From Chondrus crispus (Eukaryota > Rhodophyta > Florideophyceae > Gigartinales > Gigartinaceae), in contig NW_005178989.1 in NCBI RefSeq assembly GCF_000350225.1, positions 115,611 to 179,610 of the forward strand: a stretch of 64,000 nucleotides of DNA, written 5' to 3'. Positions 9,598 through 18,960 of this stretch are shown here, piece after piece. A program made the translations under genes and the position numbers. Each line of letters begins with the position of its first letter. Position 1 is the first letter of the stretch. Below the pieces are notes generated by a model. That model made no database searches, was not told where the DNA came from, and was given only the letters and a program-made list of their open reading frames with translations.

Positions 9598-9819
9598 ACG
9601 GCGGGACGCAGCATCATTAGGCTTGTGTTCGGTAGATACCCAGTGAAACAGAATATCGACATTGGATGGTACAGCGTAAGCAGCGAGCTTGCGGCAAGCT
9701 CTTTTAAGACGGCGAGATGCACTTCTGCCATTGGCCAAAGAACCCAAGCCAACAAGGCTATCCAGAAAAAAATCCAAAACACGTCACCCTCGAGTGACAG
9801 GAGATCGACCCATGTGACG
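9597..9819 (-). pseudogene. DIRS-like RNase H, second half
   Basis: It begins directly at the TA of the pogo insertion: RHMGRSPVTRG, TGA, RVLDFFLDSLVGLGSLANGRS, then SRRLKRACRKLAAYAVPSNV and FHWVSTEHKPNDAASRRY. The last box is the hallmark end of the DIRS RNase H, with N-x-x-D before the SR pair. A second reading frame is needed for the recombinase that follows, so at least one frameshift lies near 9600. Confidence 0.7.
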
Positions 9820-9821
9820 TA

Positions 9822-9834
9822 CAGCGGGTTGCCC
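9822..9834 (+). repeat. Left terminal inverted repeat of pogo-like element
   Basis: CAGCGGGTTGCCC is preceded by the TA target duplication. It matches the reverse complement of 18309-18321 exactly; similarity then fades. Confidence 0.85.
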
Positions 9835-10226
9835 ACATGTTCGAACACGTGACCATACATTCGAACATTGGCAAAATCTGCCAAAAGTAAATAAATTATA
9901 GAAGTGCGGGTCCTTGCACACTTCATTGACCTTCGGTGCACAACTGGGAAAGCCCAATACCAGCGCGAGGAGTGGTGTTTGACTGCTTTGGACACCACCA
10001 TTGGCTTCGTCGCGCTCTGTACCCTCAGAATGGTCATTTTGCTGTTGGCGATTCAAAAAAGGGCGGGCTCTGGGACATAAACGGTCGTTCGGGGTCGCTG
10101 AAGAATCCATGTCCCCAAGGCATATATCCCAAGACAATGATACTCCAACTTCTTCCCTCGTAGTGCCAAACCATAGACCTCAGACTACCAACTATCCCTC
10201 ATTCCTTCACTTTTACAGTACCCTCC

Positions 10227-10846
10227 ATGGGAACTCTCATGGCCAAATCCACACCCATCGTGCCACGCCGCAATGGACTTGGTCGGTACCACCGTTTTCT
10301 CCAACAAGCATTCGTGGCCGTTGACAAGGGGAGCAGTATCAGAAAAGGAGCTCACATTGCGCGCATGTCAGTCTCCGAGTTTCGTTATTTGGTCAATAAC
10401 CGCGAATTGCCCCTTAGAAGATGCTCACTCACTGCTGAGGAAGAAGGTCAACTTATAGAAATACTGCTGGAGCACAGCCGGAATGGTCGTTAAGTGGGAC
10501 GTGATGATCTCAAGGATGCAGTTCACAATTTAGTTAGCAACTTCCCCTTGAACCGTCGTCAAAAACTGCGATTTGAGAACACCAGGCCGGGAGAGAAGTT
10601 TTGTCGAAACTTTCAGAAGCGACACGCTGGGGTTTTTTCATTCCGAAAACCGTGTAAGCAAGACGCAAAACGTTATATCGCTACAAATGCCGAAGTGCTA
10701 ACCAAGCACCAAGCAGCTTTAGAACGCCTCATAGCGGAGCACAACATCGATGCGAAACGAATTATCAATCTGGATGAGAGCGGCATGTCTGCTGACAATG
10801 ACAATGTCAAACGATCTCGACACAAAGTGTACTTGTAGCGCAGTAG
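10227..10846 (+). pseudogene. pogo-like transposase, N-terminal half
   Basis: An ATG at 10227 opens a frame with basic, helix-turn-helix-like character (RKGAHIARMSVSEFRYLV), then CSLTAEEEGQLIEILLEH. A TAA at 10491-10493 interrupts the same frame, which resumes VGRDDLKDAVHNLV and KFCRNFQKRHAGVFSFRKP, the CENP-B-type DNA-binding stretch. The first catalytic aspartate is in IINLDESGM (GAT 10773-10775). A TAG ends this part just before the gypsy insertion at 10847. Pogo-type transposases cut and paste at TA. This copy is non-functional. Confidence 0.75.
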
Positions 10847-11240
10847 TGAAACGAACGGACATTTGACTGAGCTGCAACACCTTGATCCAAGAAGCACCAT
10901 GGAGCCCAAATGCTCAGTACGGCAGCTCCGAAAGGTCGCAACAATTCATATTAATTGGCGTCAAGATAATTGTTGCGCTCAAAGCGCGCAGGTGGGACAT
11001 ACCGTGAGGCCGCGAGCCAAGTCGCTCTACTAAAGGTTCGTCTGCATTTAAGAGAGCACTGTCCTTCTGCCGTGCAATTGCATTTACAGGCACGCTACCT
11101 CTCCGATGCATTTATGTTTCATCGAGCCCCTATCGACGAGTAGTGAAGGAAACCAGTATAAGTAGAGAGGGGGCAGCATACGATAGGCATCATCGCGAAA
11201 TAGTTCATCAAGTAAAGCTTGTCAATTGTCAACTGTTTCA
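10847..11240 (+). repeat. 5' LTR of young gypsy element
   Basis: 394 bp with terminal TGAAAC...GTTTCA. A TATA-like box TATAAGTAG lies at 11157-11165, about 80 bp before the end, and is a likely core promoter. Confidence 0.95.
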
Positions 11241-11241
11241 C

Positions 11242-11259
11242 TGGTAGCATCGCACCGGA
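11242..11259 (+). promoter_or_regulatory. Primer binding site
   Basis: TGGTAGCATCGCACCGGA starts 2 nt after the 5' LTR. The complementary tRNA would end TGCTACCA, giving an A1:U72 pair that is typical of eukaryotic initiator tRNA-Met. That suggests, but does not prove, initiator tRNA priming. Confidence 0.65.
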
Positions 11260-11304
11260 AAAGTCAGTACTGTGAAGTCCTTTTCCGGTATCTTTCAGAC
11301 AACG

Positions 11305-12117
11305 ATGAACCATCAGGCGATCACTCTGCGTCCCAAGCAGCCCGAGACGTATGAGGGTAAAAGGGATTTCTTAACTGTCAATACATGGATCTACAAGCTG
11401 GAACAGTACATCGCCATGCAAGCCGTTGTGAACCCGACATTGGATTTTAATGACGGAAACAAGATATTGTTTGCCACAACGTTTCTCTCTGGATCAGCAG
11501 CCATCTGGTGGTACAGTACTGTAAGGGCAAATCAGGCCCCAATCACGTGGGATGGGTTCAATAACGCGCTTGTCGCTGAGTTTGTTCCAACAGATCACAT
11601 ACGACGGGCTAGGGACAAGCTCAGACGACTCAAGCAGACCAAGTCGGTTTCCCACTATCTCTCAGAATTCAGGAACATCTTATTGACGATCGCAGATGTC
11701 ACCGATGGCGAGAAATTCGACAAGTTTGTGGCAGGGTTAAAAAGAGAAATTCGCATCGAGGTCATGAAGTCGACCCTTGCCAATTTTGAGGAAGCTGCAC
11801 AGATCGCACTGCGTGTTGACGGAGCTCTCTGGAGCAGCCAAATGATTTCAAAAGGAGGTTATCATTCAAACCACGATCAAACGAATGACGTTGTTCCTAT
11901 AGAAATAGGAAATGTTGAAGGCTCCTCTCGAGGAAGCAAAAAGGATTATCTGCAGAAAAAAAAGGACAGAGCCAGCAACGCTTGTTTCATTTGCCATAAG
12001 GTCGGTTGCCGTCCGTGGAAACATCGTAAGAGTGAAATCAACAATTCCAGCGCCGTAGATAACGGTGAGGAGGAAGCCGGAGTCGTCTTGTCGGACGGTT
12101 CAGACCCGGAAAACTAA
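11305..12117 (+). CDS. Gypsy Gag
   Basis: The first ATG of the frame is at 11305 (MNHQAITLRPKQ), giving 270 codons. A Retrotrans_gag-type capsid occupies about residues 20-190: WIYKLEQYIAMQ, FLSGSAAIWWYSTV, FVPTDHIRRARDKLRRLKQT and YLSEFRNILLTIAD. Near residue 230 is CFICHKVGCRPWKH, a cysteine-histidine cluster of CX2CX4CX4H order, differing from the usual CCHC knuckle. The C-terminus is acidic and ends DPEN. Pol overlaps it in the -1 frame by about 46 nt. Gag forms the virus-like particle that packages element RNA. Confidence 0.9.
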   Translation: MNHQAITLRPKQPETYEGKRDFLTVNTWIYKLEQYIAMQAVVNPTLDFNDGNKILFATTFLSGSAAIWWYSTVRANQAPITWDGFNNALVAEFVPTDHIRRARDKLRRLKQTKSVSHYLSEFRNILLTIADVTDGEKFDKFVAGLKREIRIEVMKSTLANFEEAAQIALRVDGALWSSQMISKGGYHSNHDQTNDVVPIEIGNVEGSSRGSKKDYLQKKKDRASNACFICHKVGCRPWKHRKSEINNSSAVDNGEEEAGVVLSDGSDPEN

Positions 12118-15100
12118 CACGTCCCCCGGATCAAGAACTGCTCAATCACGGGGGACCAATTGAGCGCGAGCAGGTAAAAGACGAGGAAGAAACTCGTAAC
12201 CCGAGCTCGCAAGCCGCACACGCTAGTCGAAAGTGTGATGCTTTGAACACCATCCCTACCTCGCGACTTTTAAAGCTGAGCGGCGCTGTTAAAGGGAAAG
12301 TAGTGATGGTCCTCAAGGATGATGGATGCAATACCAACGTGTTATCGTCCGAGTTTGTGAGGCTGAACAGAGGCCTTTTGGACGTGAGACCAGCTAATGT
12401 AACGATCGCTCACTCCGACAGAGACGCGACAGAGAAGGCACATGAGATGGTTTTTGAAACTACCATCCAGATCGGCAACCACCGCTACACCAGCAACTGG
12501 GCAGTCGCGAACTCACGCTATGACGTGATCCTCGGAATGCCCTGGCATCAGCAGCACAACCCAGCCATAAATTACGAACAGAGAACGGTAAGAGTAGCAG
12601 GGAACTCTCTACCTGTCCAAGCAAAGAGCCGGAGACGGGTGAAAGTGGAGCCCATTGGAGTCAAGAAGTTTAGGTCCTTGCTCAGGAAAAAGAGGAACAA
12701 AGCGGGGTTCGAAGTGTTTTGCGTAATGCAGTCCTCGGAGGCAAAATTGTATCAGGATAAGCCAAAAGCCACGTATGCAAGACCGGTTCAGGAATTAGTG
12801 CAGAAATTTTCGACAGTTTTCCGGGACGATTTACCGGATGGCCTGCCGCCCAAAAGAGCAGTGGACCACGCAATAGAGGTCGACACCGGAGCCAAGCCTC
12901 CGCACAAACCCCTCTTTCAGCTTTCTCCTGCCGAGCTTTTAGCAACCAAGGAGTACATTGAGGATTTGCTCCAAAAAGGCAAGATACGACGTAGCAAGTC
13001 TCCATTTGGCGCTCCGCTTTTCTTTGTGAAGCAGAAAGGGAAGCTCCGGGGCGTAGTGGACTACCGTGGTCTGAACCGTATTACAAAGCGCAACAACACT
13101 CCCATCCCTCGCACGGATGAAATGTTTGACAGATTAGGCAAAGCACGATTCTTTTCGAAGATTGACCTTAAATCTGGTTTCCACCAGATTCGTGTACGTC
13201 CTTCTGACATTGAAAAGACTGCTTTTACCACGAAGTATGGGCAGTTCGAGTTCCTCGTTATGCCCATGGGGTTATGCAACGCGCCGGCCACGTTTCAATC
13301 CATGATGACTGCTATTTTTCACGACTGCATAGACGTTTTTATGGTCGTATACCTTGACGACTTGCTCATATTTAGCCGCAGCGAAGAAGAGCACCGACGA
13401 CATTTGGAAACTGTGCTTTCAAGATTAAAGAACCATGAACTGTACGCTGGAAGGAGCAAATGTGAGTTTATGAAGACCGAGACTGAATTCCTAGGTCTCA
13501 TTGTCGGAAAGGACGGAATTAGGGTGGGGTCTGATCGCATGAAAGCTGTACGCGAGTGGCCAAAGCCACGAACGCTGACGGAACTCCGAGGTTTTGTGGG
13601 ACTACTCCAGTTTTTCAGGCAGTTCATCAAAGACTTCTCCCGGACGGCTAGACCACTCACTGATTTGACACGGAAATCTAGTGGAATACACGAATGGAAC
13701 ACAACGTGTGACACTGCATTTCAAAACCTGAAGGACGCCTTATGCTCCTCACCTGTTCTCATAGCGCCTGATTGGAAACGACCTTTCTCTTGCCATGTGG
13801 ATGCCTCACAGGTGTCCGTCGGTGGGACTTTGACACAGAAGGACGAGTGCGGACGCGAACGCGTCATCGCTTATTTCTCGAAGCGATTGAGCCACGCCGA
13901 ACAGAATTATTCCGCAAATGATCGTGAACTCCTGGGACTGGTCTACTTTCTGAGGAGATTCAGATGCTATTTAGAGGGATCAACATTTGAAGTGGTAACC
14001 GACAACCAAGTCCTCAAGAATCTCTTCACAAAGCCACAACTCAGTCGCAGAGAAGCGCGATGGGTTGAATTTATCGGGCAATTCGACATCACTGAGGTGA
14101 CCCTGAAGCCAGGCAGGATACATGTGCTGGGAGACGCGCTCTCGCGCATACCTGTAGCTGAATCAAGTGACAACCTTCCTACCATCTCCAACCTGCAACT
14201 AATTGATATGCAGTTGCCTGCCGGATTTGTGGAAAGCTATGAAGAAGACGCAGTATTCGGTCCGGTGCTCCGAGCACTCAAGGGCGAATGGCCGGAGTCC
14301 GATATCGAACGGACACGCATTGAACACTTGCTGCCATTATTTGTTCGCGAAGAAAACGGGATCATGCGGCATGAAAAAAAGGTTTGTGTCCCTCGACGAC
14401 ACGTACGGGACATACTTGGTATTGCTCATGATTCGCGCACTGGTGGCCATTTTGGTTTCACGAAAACATTAGAACGACTCGACGGCTACTTTTGGAGGCA
14501 CAAATCGCGCGATGTGCGATCATATGTCCAAGGATGTCAGTGCTGTCAGCAAGCGAAAGATCGTAGAACCAAACCTCTCGGCGTACCACAAGCTCTCGAG
14601 CCGCCCGATAGACGATGGGGCTCGGTAGCCACTGATTTCGTTACAAACTTACCAGTTACAGAAAGGGGATCCGACGCGATCACGACGTACGTAGACCGGT
14701 TCTCCAAGAGGGTTCATTTTGTCGCGTGCAAAGGCACCGACACGGCGGAAGACGCTGCGCGGAATTTCTATTTCCAAATATTCAGGCTTCACGGACTACC
14801 TGACTCCCTTGTCTCTGATAGAGACCCCAAATTTACCTCTCTTTTCTGGTCTGAGCTGATGAGACTTTTAGGTATACGACTGCGGTTCTCAACCAGCCAT
14901 CACCCTCAGACTGATGGCTCGTCAGAAATCATGAACCGGATGCTCGAGAATTATCTACGTTGCTACTGTAACTATCAACAATCGAATTGGGATGAGCTGC
15001 TAAGTGCAGCCGAATTTGCGTATAACTCAGCCATCGTGGATGGCACGGACTATTCTCCTTTTGAATTAGATTTGGGTTGGAAACCAAAGTCACCTTTGGA

Positions 15101-15779
15101 TTGTTTAACGCATGTTGAAACAGAAGTCCAGTCAGTCGCTGATCTCCGTTGCCGGCTCCTTAATTCTGCAGCGGACGCCTCGTTTGCGCACCGATTGGCG
15201 CAGGCTCGTTACGTGGCATACAACTCTCGTAAGTACAAACCACCTCAATATGTTGTCGGCGACGAGGTATGGCTCACTCGAAAGTACTTCTCCGACTCTA
15301 TTGCTGCCAATCAGAAATCTAAGAAACTCGGTGTCCAACGCTTCGGACCCTTTCGGGTCACACAACTGATCGGCAAAAATGCGGTTAAACTCGATTTACC
15401 GAGCAACATCCGAGCCCACAACGTTGTGCATGTAGAACATACCGCTCGTGTACAACTGCAACCTGTGGATATTCAAGCACCTGTAGTGCCCAGACCACCA
15501 CCAATCACCGGCAGCGACGGTCAGATAGAATACGAGGTGGCACAGATTCTAGGGCACCGACGACGCGGCCGTGGATACCAATGGCTATCCCTCATGAAAG
15601 GGACTCCCCGTCACGACGCGGCATGGCAACCAAATGCTGACTTCTTGGGACAAGACGGTGTAATCACAGCTCAGCTTCTCTCCTACGCTGGCAAGCACAA
15701 ACTTCACATTCCAGGGTACAGTGTTGTCGAGGACGACAACCGTCCTGGAGAGGCTATGGTGAAACGAACGGACATTTGA
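12069..15779 (+). CDS. Gypsy Pol polyprotein: protease, RT, RNase H, integrase, chromodomain-like tail
   Basis: The frame is open from 12069 (after a TGA at 12066-12068) with no ATG before the protease, implying expression by -1 shift from gag. Counting from codon 12243, the protease active site is KDDGCNTNVLS (residues 25-35). RT runs from about 240 to 440 with YLDD at 370-373. RNase H starts near HVDASQVSVGG. The integrase zinc finger includes HFGFTK and CQCCQQ. The integrase catalytic triad is D798, D859 and E895, a DD35E spacing. The tail YEVAQILGHRRRGRGYQW resembles a chromodomain. The stop lies 20 bp inside the 3' LTR. All motifs are intact. Confidence 0.93.
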   Translation, partial: GGSRSRLVGRFRPGKLTRPPDQELLNHGGPIEREQVKDEEETRNPSSQAAHASRKCDALNTIPTSRLLKLSGAVKGKVVMVLKDDGCNTNVLSSEFVRLNRGLLDVRPANVTIAHSDRDATEKAHEMVFETTIQIGNHRYTSNWAVANSRYDVILGMPWHQQHNPAINYEQRTVRVAGNSLPVQAKSRRRVKVEPIGVKKFRSLLRKKRNKAGFEVFCVMQSSEAKLYQDKPKATYARPVQELVQKFSTVFRDDLPDGLPPKRAVDHAIEVDTGAKPPHKPLFQLSPAELLATKEYIEDLLQKGKIRRSKSPFGAPLFFVKQKGKLRGVVDYRGLNRITKRNNTPIPRTDEMFDRLGKARFFSKIDLKSGFHQIRVRPSDIEKTAFTTKYGQFEFLVMPMGLCNAPATFQSMMTAIFHDCIDVFMVVYLDDLLIFSRSEEEHRRHLETVLSRLKNHELYAGRSKCEFMKTETEFLGLIVGKDGIRVGSDRMKAVREWPKPRTLTELRGFVGLLQFFRQFIKDFSRTARPLTDLTRKSSGIHEWNTTCDTAFQNLKDALCSSPVLIAPDWKRPFSCHVDASQVSVGGTLTQKDECGRERVIAYFSKRLSHAEQNYSANDRELLGLVYFLRRFRCYLEGSTFEVVTDNQVLKNLFTKPQLSRREARWVEFIGQFDITEVTLKPGRIHVLGDALSRIPVAESSDNLPTISNLQLIDMQLPAGFVESYEEDAVFGPVLRALKGEWPESDIERTRIEHLLPLFVREENGIMRHEKKVCVPRRHVRDILGIAHDSRTGGHFGFTKTLERLDGYFWRHKSRDVRSYVQGCQCCQQAKDRRTKPLGVPQALEPPDRRWGSVATDFVTNLPVTERGSDAITTYVDRFSKRVHFVACKGTDTAEDAARNFYFQIFRLHGLPDSLVSDRDPKFTSLFWSELMRLLGIRLRFSTSHHPQTDGSSEIMNRMLENYLRCYCNYQQSNWDELLSAAEFAYNSAIVDGTDYSPFELDLGWKPKSPLDCLTHVETEVQSVADLRCRLLNSAADASFAHRLAQARYVAYNSRKYKPPQYVVGDEVWLTRKYFSDSIAANQKSKKLGVQRFGPFRVTQLIGKNAVKLDLPSNIRAHNVVHVEHTARVQLQPVDIQAPVVPRPPPITGSDGQIEYEVAQILGHRRRGRGYQWLSLMKGTPRHDAAWQPNADFLGQDGVITAQLLSYAGKHKLHIPGYSVVEDDNRPGEAMVKRTDI
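12108..12117 (+). promoter_or_regulatory. Candidate -1 frameshift site at the gag stop
   Basis: The gag frame reads CCG GAA AAC TAA. The heptamer G GAA AAC allows A-site slippage on the A run but is not a perfect X XXY YYZ. The pol frame is -1 and open from 12069, so the shift must lie within 12069-12117. Confidence 0.4.
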
Positions 15780-16153
15780 CTGAGCTGCAACACCTTGATC
15801 CAAGAAGCACCATGGAGCCCAAATGCTCAGTACGGCAGCTCCGAAAGGTCGCAACAATTCATATTATTTGGCGTCAAGATAATTGTTGCGCTCAAAGCGC
15901 GCAGGTGGGACATACCGTGAGGCCGCGAGCCAAGTCGCTCTACTAAAGGTTCGTCTGCATTTAAGAGAGCACTGTCCTTCTGCCGTGCAATTGCATTTAC
16001 AGGCACGCTACCTCTCCGATGCATTTATGTTTCATCGAGCCCCTATCGACGAGTAGTGAAGGAAACCAGTATAAGTAGAGAGGGGGCAGCATACGATAGG
16101 CATCATCGCGAAATAGTTCATCAAGTAAAGCTTGTCAATTGTCAACTGTTTCA
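15760..16153 (+). repeat. 3' LTR of young gypsy element
   Basis: 394 bp, one difference from the 5' LTR. It is preceded by a purine-rich GGAGAGGCTATGG (15747-15759), the likely polypurine tract, and followed by the AGTAG duplication. Confidence 0.95.
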
Positions 16154-17479
16154 AGTAGTCTGATTTCAAGAGCACCACGATTAGCGGACTTAAAAGTTGC
16201 CTAATTCCCCTACCGCGAAAATCCGATGCACGCCGAAAGGTCGCGATCGGGCGGCCCAGCGATGAACACAATTGAGCGCGACTGTTGGGTAGAAAGTTCT
16301 GAAAAGGGCGAGAAGGGATGATTTAATATAAAGGCAGCGCTCTCCCGAGGCATGGCTGGGGCAGAGCGAACTCGCCACCGACTTGCGTTTTTTGAAAAGG
16401 ACAGGAGCCCCTCCGGCCTACCTTATTCTTCCCTGAGAGTTCTAGCGTTCCTTTTTCGCAGTGTCCCTAGACACCGACGCGCACAATTCGCCACATACTG
16501 TGTGTCCAAAGACAGACCGGATCCATCTCAAACACAATTTAAAAATGTTAACCGAATTCCATTGATGGCATGTGTCCATGCCAGTGGTGATTTAGAGAGG
16601 CCAACGTTTGTCCTTCAGGGTACGAGGATGAGATACAGAAAGGTGCAAGGAACCGACGGTAAGAAATCTGGAAAGCATTGCTGATGTCCTCCCTCGTGCG
16701 GCTATGGTAGCATCTCGCCCAGATGTCGCAAGCGTTGACATGATTAATTTTTTGCCTGGGCCAGGCAGATTGTGCTCGACTTGAAGGACTTTACAGATGG
16801 AAATCGAAAGGTACTTTTGTTGTACGATGGCTATCGGTCCCACATGTCTTTGGCAGTTTTAGAGTTGTTTCGAATCAATAATGTTATTGCATACGCGCTC
16901 CCCGCTCACACAAGCGGAACGACACAACCTTTAGATGTTGAGTTGTTTTAACAAAATTATAGGGAGATGGTGGAGACGTTTGTCGCGGGCAAGCCTTTGT
17001 TCGGGCAGGTTTTGGATGATTTTGACGTGTGTGAATTCTTAGGCAGGGCGTACAAGTTTGCATTTACACACGCAATTATAGCTAAGGCTTTTGAAGCGAC
17101 CGGAGTATTCCCTCTGAATGCGGGGCGGCTTTTTAAGCAGACAAGGCCTTTGAGCCATGACAATCCAGACCAGCGGGTCAGCATAGATGCGGTGTGTCAA
17201 CTTTTACATGATAAGCGGCGACTAACCAGTCAGGAACTGCTTTATAAGCCTCAGGTATTAGAGTCGGGATTTAATGATTTCACAAATGGTGTGGTTTTGA
17301 CAAGTGATGAAGCCATGGTTTTGCTACGAAAAGAGGAAAGTCAGAGGGTTGAGAAAGCCAACGGACTGGCCGCTAAGGAGGGTGCTAAGCTTCAGGCAGA
17401 GGTACAGGAGGCACTGAAATGCGGTCAAGGTCGACGGGTGTTTGAGGAATGGGCCATGAAAAGGAGGGCAGATATATAA
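16154..17479 (+). pseudogene. pogo-like transposase, C-terminal half
   Basis: After the gypsy insertion the transposase resumes. IPLMACVHASGDLERPTFVL (from 16560) is the strand before the second acidic residue. LLYDGYRSHMSLAVL carries the second aspartate (16826-16828), and GTTQPLDV the third (16934-16936). Their spacing of exactly 35 residues gives a DD35D core. A TAA at 16949-16951 precedes the 170-codon tail (16967-17479) with AFEATGVFPLNAGRLF, the usual pogo/jerky C-terminal box, and a basic end. Frameshifts and stops in 16685-16780 disable it. Confidence 0.78.
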
Positions 17480-17707
17480 GAGGATATTGCGAAAATACCT
17501 CGCTCGTTAAAAGTGAGGCGCCTGCTGGCTCGCGAGCGGCACTCAGGGCAGCATAAGAATATGTGGAATGAGGATCGGTTCAGCGACTGGAGGAGAGAAA
17601 GGATGGATGTGCTGATCAGTGTCGACCAATGGGCCCTGGATGACGACACGAACTGTCCACCAAATGGCATTTCACCTTTTGTTCCACATCCTTTATTCAC
17701 CAAATGA

Positions 17708-18037
17708 CACCGCCCCACCCTCACCGTCGACGTCGTCCAGACCGACACTGACGCAGCCACCGCAGAGCTCTTGGCCCAGCTCAACCAGAAGCCCGCAGAC
17801 GTGTTCTTCATGAGCGCAGACTACATAGGCGACATCGGCTTGGCCGCTTTGGTCAATAGGCATCGCGAGAAGGGCATCGCTGCTACCGTCGCCCCCGTGG
17901 AGAAGGAGGCGAACACAGACACGGACTCCGCTGCAAAGAGGAGGAAAGAAGGGTAGAAGAATCCAAAGGGAGCGGTTGAGGACTTCGACATCGAAGGATA
18001 TGCCATGAACCAAGCCGACAATCGCCTGGAAAAGATG
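17708..18037 (+). pseudogene. Fragment resembling eIF2B gamma subunit (nucleotidyltransferase-like domain), captured in pogo element
   Basis: An open stretch follows a TGA at 17705-17707. It has TDTDAATAELLAQLNQ, DVFFMSADYIGDIGLAALVN and, after a TAG at 17954-17956, KGAVEDFDIEGYAMNQADNR. This matches the order in eIF2B-gamma/epsilon proteins: a gTAdaL segment, a dvlvlS-D-l-i-D strand, a charged low-complexity loop, then VE..D.IG. eIF2B recycles GDP from translation factor eIF2. Third codon positions are mostly G or C, unlike the transposase next to it. It lies inside the transposon's inverted repeats, so it is most simply a captured host-gene fragment. The assignment is from memory of family patterns and needs a search. 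Confidence 0.5.
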
Positions 18038-18308
18038 CTCAGATGCTCATACTTTTGTCACATAGGATTGATTTTTTTGGACCAAGTTTGACAAATTGTC
18101 CTTTTTGAGGACGTTTTTTCGTCCAAGTTGGTCCATTGTTCGCGAAAACAAAACGTGCGACACTGACGGCATGTTTTCGATGGTTGCGTTTCCGATTGAG
18201 CTGGGCCACGAAGACGAACAAGCCGCTTTCAGATAATCTAAAACCAGGCCGGCCTTTGCAGTAGAAGTACTTTATGTTTAATTTTTTTACAGAATCGTTC
18301 AGTGGTGA

Positions 18309-18321
18309 GGGCAACCCGCTG
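18309..18321 (-). repeat. Right terminal inverted repeat of pogo-like element
   Basis: GGGCAACCCGCTG is followed by TA at 18322-18323. It is the exact inverse of 9822-9834. Confidence 0.85.
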
Positions 18322-18323
18322 TA

Positions 18324-18960
18324 CAGCAGGTATCAATGCTTCGATCTCGATTACATTGATATGATAACTACGAGTAGAAGCCCTCCAGCGATGTATGATT
18401 GCAGTTGTCCAGTGTAAAGAGGACCACTTTGGCAAAAGTGGGAGGTCCTCGGCCCAAGCTTCGGATAACCGTGCAAAATGCTTGTCATACTGATAGGAAG
18501 GTAGCGGGTATGTGAGATCGTCGGAAGCTGCTGATGTTTTGATGCTGATGTCGTCTTCAGGTGCGGTACCGTCTTCGTCTGCGGGTGGGTCCCAGGTCGA
18601 AGGTAATATCAGGGAAGGCTTACCATCCGGAGAGTATGCGAGAGTCACGGAAGAATGACACCAGAGCGTGTTGATGAGTTGGTGACCTGCCCCGACCATC
18701 CTCGTCCGAATACACAACTCCCCGCCCCATGGACAGGCATCCGTAGCATAGAGGCGCGGGGACACAGGGCGGGTTAAGTCACGAAATACCATTGGACCAA
18801 TGCCAATCAGCGCTTGCATGTCAGTGAGCTGAGTTAGATTGATTAATCGTGAAACGTGGGACCGAGGAAGAGACGCAAGGCTGTAGAGCTCAGATAACAC
18901 ACTCAGGAGGGGGCGGCGGAGAAGCAGTGGCCAAACACAGCGACCCAACAAACGCCGCAT
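18324..18960 (-). pseudogene. DIRS-like RNase H, first half
   Basis: The ORF runs leftwards from 18960. It has LTDMQALIGIGPMVF, then the catalytic-strand box LYATDACPWGGELC, a variable loop, and SYHINVIEIEALIPAV, the second conserved RNase H box with its glutamate. It is cut at TA 18322-18323 by the pogo insertion; the remaining codons to 18238 are transposon sequence. The domain continues at 9819. RNase H degrades the RNA of the RNA-DNA hybrid during replication of the element. Confidence 0.75.

Larger units (their letters stand above)
10847..16153 (+). mobile_element. Complete Ty3/gypsy LTR retrotransposon, apparently intact
   Basis: The 394-bp LTRs, 10847-11240 and 15760-16153, begin TGAAAC and end GTTTCA. 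I found one difference (ATTAATTGG versus ATTATTTGG). AGTAG flanks both sides (10842-10846 and 16154-16158). Internally there are a primer site, gag and a 1,178-codon pol with no internal stop. One mismatch in 394 bp indicates a very recent insertion, and this is the most plausible mobile-competent element in the window. It interrupts the pogo transposase. Confidence 0.95.
9822..18321 (+). mobile_element. pogo/Tigger-like DNA transposon (about 3.2 kb plus an inserted gypsy element)
   Basis: The left end is TA-CAGCGGGTTGCCC (TA at 9820-9821) and the right end is GGGCAACCCGCTG-TA (TA at 18322-18323). That is a 13-bp perfect inverted repeat starting CAG, with a TA target duplication, as expected for pogo/Tc1-type elements. 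Inside are a decayed DDD transposase and a host-like gene fragment. Removing 9822-18321 and one TA rejoins the RNase H of the DIRS-like element. Excluding the 5,312 bp of gypsy plus its duplication, the transposon is about 3,188 bp. Confidence 0.85.

Noticed and set aside
10914..11111. 65-codon ORF repeated at 15827-16024
   Set aside because: It is LTR sequence of the young gypsy element in both places.
9825..18323. RNase H-like VQRVA codons at both ends suggested an inverted DIRS copy
   Set aside because: The matching 13-bp inverted sequence starts CAG next to TA on both sides and is fully explained as pogo inverted repeats; removal restores the DIRS frame.
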